DNA of 64,000 bases from contig JBBRNP010000007.1 in NCBI GenBank assembly GCA_038230255.1, forward strand, positions 62,001 through 126,000. Direction: 5' to 3'. The notes under the pieces were generated by a model, which was given only the letters and a program-made list of their open reading frames with translations, was not told the DNA's origin and did not search any database. The position numbers and the translations under genes were made by a program. Positions 27,812 to 36,346 of the stretch are shown here, in pieces. Numbering within the stretch: position 1 is the first letter of the stretch; the number at the start of each line of letters is the position of its first letter. The DNA comes from AV40 sp038230255 (GTDB taxonomy: Bacteria; Verrucomicrobiota; Verrucomicrobiia; Chthoniobacterales; UBA10450).

Positions 27812-28495
27812 CTAGAACGCCATCCGGTTTGCGAATCGCACACTTGGAAATTGGTCGAACGATGGTTGAGCCGAACGAAATTTCGAGCCAGAACGAATGG
27901 GTCTTGAGATTGCGCCCTGCGCTGGCGCGGTCGGAGTTCGAACGGAGCGACGGCTGGCAAAAGACAACTTGGCCATTTGGTATTTGTGGAAACCTTCATA
28001 CGCGTAAAAAGCGATGTAGGTCGAGCGGTCCGGCACTTTTCCCCTGGCCGCCCAGTCAAATGTGGGATCAAGAATGTACTCTCCCGTTTTCGTTCCCCAT
28101 TCCAACCATGCGTGGGTAAGCAAGTCGGCGCCGCGGCGTTTGCCGATTACAAGTCGAACATCGGTCGCTCCATTTAATTGCAACAGGTCATAGAGGACCA
28201 TTGCCTTGCCCTTGCAATCCGCGACTCCCTTTGCTTGGACTTCGGATGGTGTCGGCCATTCTCTTGAATGCCGATAAGGCATTGCCCGCAGCTGACTCAT
28301 CCATTCATTGACCAGCGTGAGCGATACCCCGTCGAACATGTAACCGGCAGGAGCCGTCAACGTTGGCTGAACCCGCGCCATCTGCCTGTCGTAAGGGGTC
28401 GAATCAACTTCGAGGTACGTCGATTGCGAAAAACTGACTGACGTCCAGCTAAGTGTAACAATTAAAAACCAGAGAGCTTTCTTAAAGGAGATCAT
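27812..28495 (-). CDS. Exported transglutaminase-like cysteine protein
   Basis: 227 residues from the ATG at 28495 (MISFKK), which has a signal peptide (LWFLIVTLSWTSVSFS). A papain/transglutaminase-type triad is visible: Cys94 in ADCKGKA, His128 in THAWLEW and Asp143 in YILDPTFDW. The C-terminus is basic and shows no domain. It is last in line behind nuoI on the minus strand, separated by two repeat copies. It probably acts as a periplasmic peptidase or amidase; the substrate is unknown. Confidence 0.75.
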   Translation of the reverse strand: MISFKKALWFLIVTLSWTSVSFSQSTYLEVDSTPYDRQMARVQPTLTAPAGYMFDGVSLTLVNEWMSQLRAMPYRHSREWPTPSEVQAKGVADCKGKAMVLYDLLQLNGATDVRLVIGKRRGADLLTHAWLEWGTKTGEYILDPTFDWAARGKVPDRSTYIAFYAYEGFHKYQMAKLSFASRRSVRTPTAPAQGAISRPIRSGSKFRSAQPSFDQFPSVRFANRMAF

Positions 28496-28528
28496 AGCCG
28501 CAGGGCCATGCTCTAAAGCACTGGTCGT

Positions 28529-28560
28529 GCCCGCCACGCCGAAGCCTGGCGAAGGCGGGC
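28529..28560. repeat. RSLGEGG-type palindromic repeat, copy b
   Basis: GCCCGCCACGCCGAAGCC followed by TGGCGAAGGCGGGC: near-perfect ends GCCCGCC / GGCGGGC with an asymmetric centre. It lies between the transglutaminase-like gene and nuoI. Confidence 0.85.
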
Positions 28561-28573
28561 CGCCCCCTGCGAT

Positions 28574-29260
28574 TTACGATTTTGTCGTCGCTGGAGGCGC
28601 TTCGCCCGGAGCGGATGTCGACTCGCCGCGCCGTAGCTCGGCGGAGGCGGGTCCAGGCGCGGAAGATGTTGTTGGATTCGGTGCTGGTGGTTTAGCCGCA
28701 GCGGCTGCGGCCGCTGCCGCTTTTTTCTTCGCTTCGGCAGCAGCCGCCGCGTCCGCCAGATTTTTGTCTACCGCCGCGGCCTCGACCGGATGGATCCGAT
28801 GGTAATACTCGTTCGACTTCGACAATTCCTCTTTCCGAAACAGCAACGCATCGAACCGCTCGCGCTTACTCAATTCAAAATCCTTGTCCATCTTGATCGC
28901 TTCAAACGGACAAACCTCGACGCAGATCTGGCAGCTCATGCAGACCGAGATGTCGATGTCGAACACCTTCGGGTAAAACTGCGGCTTGCCCATGTAATCG
29001 GGCTTCTTGTCCTCGCTCTTAATAATATAGATGCATTGCGGCGGGCATTCCTTCTCGCAGATCTTGCAGGCAACGCAGCGCAAGCCGGCCTCCGCATCCT
29101 CCGTGTCATAGATTAGAATCGGAAAGTTCCGGTAGTTTTCCGGTAACGGACTTCGTTCCTCCGGATATTGGACCGTCGTTAGGCGATCTTCCTCGAAATA
29201 ACTCCCGGCAAAATTCCGGAGCGTGACCGCCATTCCTCTAAGTATTCCAATCCCAATCAT
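28574..29260 (-). CDS. nuoI: NADH-quinone oxidoreductase subunit I
   Basis: 228 residues. It carries the two [4Fe-4S] clusters N6a and N6b of complex I: CVACKICEKECPP and CMSCQICVEVCPF. The start at 29260 keeps the usual region before VQYPEE (ILRGMAVTLRNF); an internal ATG at 29233 would remove part of it. The last about 60 residues are an unusual Ala/Lys/Pro tail, part of which (PASAELRRGES) is encoded by an RSLGEGG-type repeat. It follows nuoD on the minus strand by 31 nt. Confidence 0.95.
   Translation of the reverse strand: MIGIGILRGMAVTLRNFAGSYFEEDRLTTVQYPEERSPLPENYRNFPILIYDTEDAEAGLRCVACKICEKECPPQCIYIIKSEDKKPDYMGKPQFYPKVFDIDISVCMSCQICVEVCPFEAIKMDKDFELSKRERFDALLFRKEELSKSNEYYHRIHPVEAAAVDKNLADAAAAAEAKKKAAAAAAAAAKPPAPNPTTSSAPGPASAELRRGESTSAPGEAPPATTKS
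28623..28651. repeat. RSLGEGG-type palindromic repeat, copy c, inside nuoI
   Basis: TCGCCGCGCCGTAGCTCGG followed by CGGAGGCGGG lies inside the nuoI coding sequence and adds residues to the C-terminal tail without breaking the frame. Confidence 0.85.
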
Positions 29261-29291
29261 TGAATCATTAAATCGTTAACTCGCTAAATGC

Positions 29292-30449
29292 TTATCGGTC
29301 GACTTCTCCCATCACGATATCGATGCTGCCGAGGATCACCATTACGTCGGCCACAGTGTGACCGAGGCAGAGATCTTCCAGCACGGTCAGATTAATGAAA
29401 CTCGGCGGGCGCACTCGATAGCGATACGGATTTGGTCCGCCATCGCTGATCAAATAAAACCCGAGCTCGCCTTTCGGTCCTTCGATACGCCCATACGCTT
29501 CGCCGATCGGCGGACGGAACGCTCGGATCTTCACTTTCGGATTCACGATTGGTCCCGGCTGAATCTGGGCCAGCGCTTGTTTGAGAATCTCGATGCTCTC
29601 GCGCATCTCAAGTGCGCGCATCATCAGGCGATCATAAGTGTCGCCATGATCGCCCAACGGAATCCGAAACTTGAAGCGTGGATAAAATCCGTAGCCGTCT
29701 ACTTTACGAATGTCGTAATTCACGCCGCACGCGCGTAACATCGGGCCGGTTATTCCGGCGCTGATCGCCAGCTCGGCCGAAAGTTTTCCGACGTTCTGAG
29801 TCCGCGCGATCACGATCTCATTCTGCAAAATCAATTGTTCGAACTCGTCCAGAAATTTCGGGAAACGATCGACAATCTGTTTCGCGCGTCCGAGCCAGTC
29901 ATCATCCGCGTCAACCCGGCAACCGCCGAACCGCATGTAATCGCACATCATCCGCGAACCGGAGAGCGATTCGAAGAGGTCTAGAATTTTCTCGCGCTCA
30001 CGGAACGCATACATCAGCGGGGTGCCCCAGGCGCCCATGTCGCTCAACAAAAATCCAAGCAACGACGCATGATTTTGCAATCGCGTCAGCTCGGCCAGAA
30101 TGATCCGCAGAAATTCGGCGCGTTCTGGAACTTCAATGCCGACGAGTTTCTCAACGCTGAGCGCGTAAGCCCAGTTGTTCGTCATCGAACAAAAATAATC
30201 GAGCCGGTCGGTGTACGGCATCGAGCTGAGATAGGTCGCGTTCTCGCCGATCTTTTCGTGGTTGCGGTGGAGATAACCAAAGACCGGCTTGAGTTTGCGT
30301 ACGATCTCGCCCTCGAGCGCGACGTTCATCCGGAAGACGCCGTGGGTCGAAGGGTGCTGCGGCCCCATCGACACTTCGAGCAGCTCGCCATCGAGTCGCG
30401 AACTCATTCGCGGTGGCGCTTGCTCAAGTTCTTGGAATCCCGTTGTCAC
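29292..30449 (-). CDS. nuoD: NADH-quinone oxidoreductase subunit D
   Basis: 385 residues, the 49-kDa quinone-site subunit of the peripheral arm. Seen: MGPQHPSTHGVFR, GYLHRNHEKIGE, the quinone-site region MPYTDRLDYFCSM, and C-terminal ELGFYLISDGGPNPYR and LGSIDIVMGEVDR. It follows nuoC by 30 nt. It is a separate gene here, not fused to nuoC as in some bacteria. Confidence 0.97.
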   Translation of the reverse strand: MTTGFQELEQAPPRMSSRLDGELLEVSMGPQHPSTHGVFRMNVALEGEIVRKLKPVFGYLHRNHEKIGENATYLSSMPYTDRLDYFCSMTNNWAYALSVEKLVGIEVPERAEFLRIILAELTRLQNHASLLGFLLSDMGAWGTPLMYAFREREKILDLFESLSGSRMMCDYMRFGGCRVDADDDWLGRAKQIVDRFPKFLDEFEQLILQNEIVIARTQNVGKLSAELAISAGITGPMLRACGVNYDIRKVDGYGFYPRFKFRIPLGDHGDTYDRLMMRALEMRESIEILKQALAQIQPGPIVNPKVKIRAFRPPIGEAYGRIEGPKGELGFYLISDGGPNPYRYRVRPPSFINLTVLEDLCLGHTVADVMVILGSIDIVMGEVDR

Positions 30450-30471
30450 GATTTCGTTTTTTCTTCGGCCT

Positions 30472-30535
30472 CCTCTCCCTCAGGGAGAGGATTGCTTGTC
30501 GCGCCGTAGCTCCGCGGAGGTGGAAGGTGAGGGTG
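30472..30535. repeat. Nested repeat: RSLGEGG-type element inside a CTCTCCCT-type repeat
   Basis: CCTCTCCCTCAGGGAGAGG then ATTG, the element around GTCGCGCCGTAGCTCCGC, then AGGTGAGGGTG. The uninterrupted form of the outer repeat is at 48746-48782. The composite encodes the last residues of NuoC. Confidence 0.8.
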
Positions 30536-31199
30536 TGGTGTTTTCTGTAATTGCTTCCGCACCATCCAACGCTGGTCGCGGCGTGTAATGCTGCTTGGCC
30601 CGTTCCAGCACTTCATCGTGCGGCGTCGGCTCCCATTCGTAATCGTCCGGGTCGCGATAATCTTTCCGCATCGGATGATCGACAAACTCGTCCCACATCA
30701 AAATCCGCCGCAGATCGGGATGATCTTCAAAATGGATTCCGTAGAGATCGAAGATCTCGCGTTCTTGTAATTCCGCGCTCCGCCAGATCGGCGTGAGAGA
30801 TGGCAAACGCGCGCCGTCTGTCCGATTCGCGGTTCGCAACCGAATAATGAGGGGGCCGTGTTTGTGTTTGATTGAGTAAAGGTGGTAAACCGCTTCGAGA
30901 TAGCCGGGAATTTTCTCCTCCGTCGTTTGGTCGATCTCTTTCTCCACGCCGTCGACCACGGTTTTCACTTTTGTTGTTTTCTTAACAACGCGATCGAGCC
31001 AATCGATTCCGGTCACGTTTGAGCAAAAATCAAATTTCAACGCCGGATGATCGCGGAGAAATTGCGCGACCGCGACCGCGTGCTCGTTGTCGATTAAGAG
31101 CGACGATTGTTGTGAGGGACCTGGATTAACGACGATGTCGATCTTCGCGCCGGGCACGGCCGCTTCGGCGCGCGCTTTGACCTCTTCCAGTGACTCCAT
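30480..31199 (-). CDS. nuoC: NADH-quinone oxidoreductase subunit C
   Basis: 239 residues, 30-kDa subunit of the peripheral arm. Seen: FCSNVTGIDWLDR, YHLYSIKHKHGPLIIRLR, the signature ELQEREIFDLYGIHFEDHP and RILMWDEFVDHPMRKDY. A charged loop of about 25 residues (VVKKTTKVKTVVDGVEKEI) is inserted after DWLDR. The tail after HYTPRPALD is encoded by the nested repeat and is probably dispensable. It is separated from nuoB by five genes on the same strand. Confidence 0.95.
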   Translation of the reverse strand: MESLEEVKARAEAAVPGAKIDIVVNPGPSQQSSLLIDNEHAVAVAQFLRDHPALKFDFCSNVTGIDWLDRVVKKTTKVKTVVDGVEKEIDQTTEEKIPGYLEAVYHLYSIKHKHGPLIIRLRTANRTDGARLPSLTPIWRSAELQEREIFDLYGIHFEDHPDLRRILMWDEFVDHPMRKDYRDPDDYEWEPTPHDEVLERAKQHYTPRPALDGAEAITENTTPSPSTSAELRRDKQSSP

Positions 31200-31226
31200 C
31201 GTTAAATTGTTAAAAGGGTTAAATCG

Positions 31227-31729
31227 TTAAAACGGAGCAGCGGCGCTGAGCGCTTCATCGAGAAGCGCCAATGCATCATCGTCGCCTTCACCAACGGTCG
31301 AGCGATCATTCGCTTTCGCCTTACGATCGCGGAGGTAGCGAAGATAGCCATTGATCAGGCCTAAGACCCGCCAGGCCTCTTCTTTAATTCGGCTACTTCA
31401 ACACTCTCGAGATAGTTCTCGTCATTGCAGACGTTGAGGTCATCAACCAATTCTTGCAGCGAACCGCGCGAGTCGAGGAAAAACCGAACCTGATCGGCGA
31501 AGTGATAACGTCCATGCCCCTCAGCGATGTTGTTCGTCAGCGGCACTGCCGCGCGACGAATTTGGCTTGCTAGCTCAAACTTCTCGAAATCCGACAGTCG
31601 TCGCGTGACCCCGTACATCTTCCTCCGAAACTCACGCGCGACTTGGTAAACCTCCAAGTCTTCAAACGTCCGGAACTCGCTGCGCTGCCCGTCCGCACTT
31701 TGCTTCCCTTTTTTAACGTTGTAACCCAT
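31227..31729 (-). pseudogene. Four-helix-bundle (23S rRNA intervening-sequence-type) protein, frameshifted
   Basis: The N-terminal 110 residues match the four-helix-bundle family: FRTFEDLEVYQVARE, SQIRRAAVPLTNNIAEG. At about 31377-31385 the frame ends in KKRPGGS and stop (31361). A shift of -1 at TTAAAGAAGAGG restores an open frame, KEEAWRVLGLINGYLRYL, running to a stop at 31227. A single lost base explains this. It may be a real mutation or an assembly error. Function of this family is unclear; members were first seen in rRNA intervening sequences. It sits between nuoC and a histidine kinase gene. Confidence 0.75.
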
Positions 31730-31767
31730 TTAACAATTTTAACGTCTGCTTTCGATAACTCATGTAA

Positions 31768-33504
31768 CTATTTTAACGGCGGCGCTGCGCCCGCCATCAA
31801 ATCTTCGAGTGCTCGCTCCAGTCGCGCGAAATCGATCGGCTTGGTCAGGTGCGCACCAAAGCCTGCTTCATGCGAACGGCGCAGATCTTCGTCCATGCCG
31901 TAACCGCTCAAGGCGATCCCGCGCAATCCGTGCGCGGCGTGCAATTTTTCCATTAACTCGAAGCCAGTGCCATCGGGCAAACCGAGGTCGCTGATCACGG
32001 CATCGAAGCGATCGGCGCCGGCCAGTTTTAATGCGCCAGATACGCTGACCGCAGTCGTCACACGATGGCCTGCGCGGGTGAGCAAATGTGCGAGCACATC
32101 GAGGGTCGACTGGTGATCTTCTACGAGCAAGAGCCGAAGCGGGGCGGCGGGCGCACGATCGCGGTGAGAGTCCCCACCCGTGCGGCCGGCGGGTTGCCCA
32201 TCGATTTCAGGCAGCGCGCCGGGCGGGGTCTCGGTTACCGGGAGTTCCACATGAAAAGTCGCGCCCTCGCCGAGTCCGCTGCTCTCGGCCCGGATGCTGC
32301 CGCCGTGCAGATCGAGGATGGCTCGGGCGATGGAAAGTCCGAGTCCGAGCCCGGGGACGCGATGGTCCGCCGAGACAGCGCCCGCTTGTTCAAAGGGCAG
32401 AAAGATTCGCTCGATGGTGTCCGCCGAAATGCCGATGCCGGAGTCGCTGATTTCCAGCGCCAATCGATCCGCCATGTCGCGCGAGCGCACACTGAGCCGG
32501 CCAGATTCGGGTGTGAACTTGACGGCGTTCTTGAGAAGATTCCAAAAGACCTGTTGCAAGCGCGCCGGGTCGCCATTGACGTGCGAGCGCTCGGCGGCGA
32601 GATCGATTTCCAGTGTCTGACCTTTCCCTTGCGCATCACTTCGCACCATTTCGATCGCGAGCGCGATGAGGCTATGCGCGTCGCACGGTTGCGTGCGCAG
32701 CGCGAGCTTGCCGTGAGCGATACGGGTGAGATCGAGCAGGTCATCGATGAGGCGCGCTTCGAGCTCGATGTTGCGCTCCATCATGCTGAGCTGATCGCGC
32801 ACATCCTGCGGTAGCCGATTGTCCTGTTGGAGCGCGGCGGCGGACATGAGCACGGGAGTGAGCGGCGTGCGCAACTCGTGTGAAAGCGCGGCCAGAAATT
32901 CGTCCTTCGCTCGCGAGGCGCGTTCGGCTTTCTCCCTCGCCTGGCGAATTTCTTCGATGTCGGTGTTCGATCCGATCCACATGAGAGTATTGCCCTCGGC
33001 ATCGAGCATCGGAACGGCGCGGCTGACGTGCCAGCGGTATTCGCCGTCGATCCGCAGAACGCGATGCTCCATATTAAATGGCTCGCGTGTATCGATGGAA
33101 TGCTGCCAGCGCCGGATGTTTTCCTCCACGTCCTCGGGATGAATGAATTGCAGCCATCCCCAATCGCGAATCTGCTCGAAGGAAAGTCCGGTGAACTCGG
33201 TCCATTGCCGGTTGAAATAATCGAGGTCGCCGTTCGGTTTCGCGGTGAAGATTTTTTGCGGCATCGATTCGGCCAGGAAATGGAAACGCTCGGCGCTCGC
33301 GCGCCCGGCTTCTTCCGCCTGCTTGCGCTCGGTCATTTCCGCTTGCAGTTGCGCGTTCAGCTTTTCCGCCACTTCCCTCAGTTCATGCTGGTGGATGGAC
33401 GAGAGGATCAACCGCTCGTTCATCGCGGACGTTCTCTTCTGCAATCGCGCGCGCTCTGGATCGGGCGACGGGCCGGCGGTTTCTTTTTTTCTTTTCCCGG
33501 CCAT
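31768..33504 (-). CDS. Hybrid histidine kinase (coiled coil-PAS-HisKA-HATPase-REC)
   Basis: 578 residues from the ATG at 33504; a TTG nine codons upstream is possible. Order: basic N-terminus, coiled coil (about 20-70), one PAS domain with PAC (about 75-185), dimerisation domain with phospho-His209 in ALSHELRTPL, ATPase domain (N box NLLKNAVKFT, G boxes ISDSGIGIS and GLGLGLS), and a C-terminal receiver with Asp506 in VISDLGLPDG. No membrane segment or DNA-binding output is seen, so it is a cytosolic sensor. It lies downstream of the KaiC-like gene (79-nt gap with hairpins). No cognate regulator is adjacent. Confidence 0.92.
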   Translation of the reverse strand: MAGKRKKETAGPSPDPERARLQKRTSAMNERLILSSIHQHELREVAEKLNAQLQAEMTERKQAEEAGRASAERFHFLAESMPQKIFTAKPNGDLDYFNRQWTEFTGLSFEQIRDWGWLQFIHPEDVEENIRRWQHSIDTREPFNMEHRVLRIDGEYRWHVSRAVPMLDAEGNTLMWIGSNTDIEEIRQAREKAERASRAKDEFLAALSHELRTPLTPVLMSAAALQQDNRLPQDVRDQLSMMERNIELEARLIDDLLDLTRIAHGKLALRTQPCDAHSLIALAIEMVRSDAQGKGQTLEIDLAAERSHVNGDPARLQQVFWNLLKNAVKFTPESGRLSVRSRDMADRLALEISDSGIGISADTIERIFLPFEQAGAVSADHRVPGLGLGLSIARAILDLHGGSIRAESSGLGEGATFHVELPVTETPPGALPEIDGQPAGRTGGDSHRDRAPAAPLRLLLVEDHQSTLDVLAHLLTRAGHRVTTAVSVSGALKLAGADRFDAVISDLGLPDGTGFELMEKLHAAHGLRGIALSGYGMDEDLRRSHEAGFGAHLTKPIDFARLERALEDLMAGAAPPLK

Positions 33505-33531
33505 CAGTTTAGAATTCGTTTTCAATCCCAA

Positions 33532-33610
33532 AATGGGATTGAAGGGAGCAAACGGCGCGCCAGAGGCGTGCGCTCCCCATCTATGATGAGTTGTGTCGCA
33601 CCCATAAAAT
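33532..33610. repeat. Hairpins between KaiC-like and histidine kinase genes
   Basis: AATCCCAAAATGGGATT and the pair GGGAGC...GCTCCC form two inverted repeats in this spacer. No promoter motif is evident. Confidence 0.5.
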
Positions 33611-35167
33611 TCACTTCGACCCTTTGGCTTTCGGCTCCGGGGCGTTCTCTTTGAGCTGGCCGATTCGTTCCGGCAGCCCGGTGGTCAAGCGCGTATAATC
33701 CGTCTGGCGCGGGCCGATCAGGACGACGCCTTCGTCGGTGATGACGTATTCGCGAATGTCTTTGCTGTGGTTGCCGCCACGCATTTTGATCACGACCACG
33801 ACTTTACGAAGCTGGCCATCGATCTCCACATAACGCAGCCGGATAATGTCATCGGTCAGGAACGAAATCGTGTAGTGACTGAACTGCATCGCGGTAAATG
33901 TGTCCTCGATCTCGACCGTGGTGAAGATCGTCACCCCCGCTCCGGTTAACGCTGCGATCATGCGGTAAAGCGATTCGCGAAAGTCCTCCCGAAAACCGGG
34001 CGCCAGCGCCATCTCAAAGCCCACCAGCGAATCGATCACCAGCCGCTTGGCCTTAATCCTTTTCACCGCATCGAGAATTTCCTGCATCGTTTCATCCACC
34101 GAGAGGTCCAGCGGACGCAGGTAAAGCATTTCCAGTTTTCCGTTTTTTTGCGGCGTCTCCAGGTCCAGACCAAAAGAGTTCGCCCGCGCCGTGTAGCCTC
34201 GCGGGCGTTCCTCGAAGATGGCCGCGATGCCCGGTTCTCCGTGGCGCAGACCTTCGGCCAGAAATTGGGTGGCCAGCGCCGATTTTCCCGTTCCCGAAGG
34301 TCCGGCCACCAGCACGCTGTCGCCTTCGCGAATGCCCCCGCCCATCATCTTATCCAGTTCGGGAATGCCGATGGAAAGACGCCGCCGTTTGACCGGCAAT
34401 TCTTTTTTCCCGACCAGGCCCAGAGTGCGCGAGAAGGCTTGCAGCCCATCACCGGTAATGCGGACGGTGTGCAATCCCGGCACCGATTCCTGCCCGCGCA
34501 GCTTCACCACTTGCAATTTTCGCACCACGGAATTTCGCTCCGCATTTTGGGTGAGCCAGAAAAGGCCGTCGGCCACGGTGAAGACGGGATTGTCGCGCAT
34601 CTCTCCCACGGAATATTCACCGATCAGAAACGTGGTCGCTTCCCAACTGGTCAAAAGCAGGGCCAGGCGCTGGACGAAAGCTTGCACGGCCAATTCGCTT
34701 TCTCCACCCGACGCTTTACGCATCACGGTGCGAAAAGAGTCCACCACCACCATGCTCGGAGTGGAGGCCTGCACTTCGCGGGCGATTTCGTCCAGCACCC
34801 CGCTCAAATCCTTCTCCAGGACCACATGGCTCAGGTTGATAAAACGGATGGCCTTGCTCAGCTTGGCCGGATCGAAGAAGGAATATTGCTGCTGGTAGCG
34901 CAGCATTTTGATCGCCGGTTCACCGAGCACCGTGAAATAAAGCGCAGGCTTCTGCGCGGTCGCATTAGCGAAGATGATTTGATGCGCCAGCGTGGTCTTG
35001 CCGCTCCCCGGCGCGCCCGCGATGATGTTGAAGGAGAATTCCGGCAGCCCGCCGCCCAGGATTTCATCAAGGCCGCGCACGCCCGTCGGCAGTTGGCGAA
35101 TTTTCACTTTCTCCGGCTGACTCATTTTTTTCGGCGGCTTGCGCTTCGGGTTTTTATTTTTCTTCAT
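33611..35167 (-). CDS. KaiC-like double-domain ATPase (RAD55 family)
   Basis: 518 residues from the ATG at 35167, preceded by a strong AAAAGGAG site. Two RecA-like domains: P-loops GAPGSGKTT (Lys57) and GPSGTGKSA (Lys295), each after the KaiC-type phrase GLDEILGGGLP or ELDKMMGGGIR. Walker B strands are MVVVDSFRT and RLVIDSLVG. KaiC autophosphorylation sites are not obvious. No kaiA or kaiB is present. It is translated just after a small unknown gene (14-nt gap) and before a hybrid kinase gene, the usual setting of KaiC-like proteins in signalling outside cyanobacteria. Its target is unknown. Confidence 0.9.
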   Translation of the reverse strand: MKKNKNPKRKPPKKMSQPEKVKIRQLPTGVRGLDEILGGGLPEFSFNIIAGAPGSGKTTLAHQIIFANATAQKPALYFTVLGEPAIKMLRYQQQYSFFDPAKLSKAIRFINLSHVVLEKDLSGVLDEIAREVQASTPSMVVVDSFRTVMRKASGGESELAVQAFVQRLALLLTSWEATTFLIGEYSVGEMRDNPVFTVADGLFWLTQNAERNSVVRKLQVVKLRGQESVPGLHTVRITGDGLQAFSRTLGLVGKKELPVKRRRLSIGIPELDKMMGGGIREGDSVLVAGPSGTGKSALATQFLAEGLRHGEPGIAAIFEERPRGYTARANSFGLDLETPQKNGKLEMLYLRPLDLSVDETMQEILDAVKRIKAKRLVIDSLVGFEMALAPGFREDFRESLYRMIAALTGAGVTIFTTVEIEDTFTAMQFSHYTISFLTDDIIRLRYVEIDGQLRKVVVVIKMRGGNHSKDIREYVITDEGVVLIGPRQTDYTRLTTGLPERIGQLKENAPEPKAKGSK

Positions 35168-35181
35168 GGCGTTTCTCCTTT

Positions 35182-35598
35182 TCAAAAATCCAGATCGTCC
35201 ACCTTTGGATAAATATCGTGCAATAACCCGAGCGTTAAGGCCGGGCCGATGAAAGTCACCAACAGTCCAAGCAACTGCGACACGAGGACGACTTCGCCAT
35301 TGGCGATCGCGCGCGAATCCAGTTTTGCCCCCACTTCGTTCAGACCCTCCCAACACCCGTCCGCCTTGATTTGCAGCGCGCGCAGCCAGGGAACTTCCGC
35401 GCCGGCCACCGCCAAAGCGCGAGCCACGAGCGCGTGAAATCCGCCGATGCCCAGGAGTTTACTCAGCGGTTGACGGAGCTCCTCGCAAACGCGAAAGGCC
35501 GCGGAATCTTGGGCGTCAGCGGTTTTGCCCGGTGCCGCCTCGTAAGCCAGAAGTCGTCGGGCAAATTCTCTCAGCTTTGGTGTGGCGCTGTTTGACAT
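35182..35598 (-). CDS. Unknown protein linked to KaiC-like ATPase
   Basis: 138 residues, mainly helical, with a hydrophobic C-terminal stretch (about 103-125, VVLVSQLLGLLVTFIGPALTL) that could be a membrane helix. Its ATG comes 3 nt after the stop of the CheB-like frame and its stop is 14 nt before the KaiC-like start, so it belongs to that operon. No motif is recognised. It could tether or regulate the ATPase; that is a guess from position. Confidence 0.7.
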   Translation of the reverse strand: MSNSATPKLREFARRLLAYEAAPGKTADAQDSAAFRVCEELRQPLSKLLGIGGFHALVARALAVAGAEVPWLRALQIKADGCWEGLNEVGAKLDSRAIANGEVVLVSQLLGLLVTFIGPALTLGLLHDIYPKVDDLDF

Positions 35599-35601
35599 GC
35601 G

Positions 35602-36216
35602 TCAAAAGCGAAAGGGTTTATCGCTTGAGGACTCGTCGATGGCGACCCCTCCACTCCCCGGCGCGCTGGCAGATTGTCGCTGGTCCTGGGCAAGCGATTT
35701 AAAAAAGAAATCAATGGACCGATGCGCTCCGCCGGTCTGCTGGCGGGCGGAAAGTTTCAACACGCCTTGCGCAATGGCCATGTTCATGTTGGGCGGGATA
35801 ACATAAACGTGATTGCGCTCGACGTGCAGATTATTCGTGACCTCGCGCACCGGCATGGAAGCGGCCCGCGTCAGAAGATGGGTCAGCGCGCTCTCACGCT
35901 GTGGGTCGAGGTGCTGCACCAGCACAAAGCCCATCCCCGTATCGGTCGGCAAATGTTGCAGCAACTGCGTGAAGGCCTCCAGCCCGCCGGCCGACGCAGC
36001 GATGCCCACGATGGGAAACGAATTGTTTGGACCTTCCGGGAAATTTCCGTGGCGAGGAGGCGGTTTTCTGCTTCCCGCTCTGCGCGCTGGCAGCGCGCGG
36101 ATTTTTTTACGCGAAGATTTTTTGGAAGTAGCGCGGGCAGATTGGGCGCTCCGCCTTCCATTCGCAGCCAGCGGTCGTTCGCACTTTAGGATAACGCGCC
36201 GCCCACCGTCGAGCAT
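35602..36216 (-). CDS. Truncated CheB-type methylesterase domain
   Basis: 204 residues from the ATG at 36216; the exact start is uncertain, but it must follow the nuoB stop. After a basic, low-complexity N-terminus the CheB catalytic domain begins at about 67: FPIVGIAASAGGLEAF (Ser75), VLVQHLDPQRES (His102), HVYVIPPN. It stops after FFFKSLAQDQRQSA with an unrelated SSSDKPFRF tail, so the second half with the catalytic Asp (usual GSGSDG-type block) is missing. Such domains usually sit in CheB-CheR-PAS kinases. It is probably a remnant, although its stop is neatly 3 nt from the next ATG. Confidence 0.65.
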   Translation of the reverse strand: MLDGGRRVILKCERPLAANGRRSAQSARATSKKSSRKKIRALPARRAGSRKPPPRHGNFPEGPNNSFPIVGIAASAGGLEAFTQLLQHLPTDTGMGFVLVQHLDPQRESALTHLLTRAASMPVREVTNNLHVERNHVYVIPPNMNMAIAQGVLKLSARQQTGGAHRSIDFFFKSLAQDQRQSASAPGSGGVAIDESSSDKPFRF

Positions 36217-36346
36217 TTCGGTAAACACGCGCGGCCCAAAAGAGCAAGCTGTGCACCATTCGGCCGAACTTTCCGCTTTGCCCGGTTCTTCATCACCGCG
36301 ATCGCGCTCTGCTTCGCCTTTGTAACTTTGTAACGCATGTAACGTC

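Noticed and set aside
31361..31390. Programmed ribosomal frameshift in the four-helix-bundle gene
   Set aside because: No classic slippery heptamer and no stem-loop or Shine-Dalgarno-like stimulator seen; a plain single-base loss is simpler.
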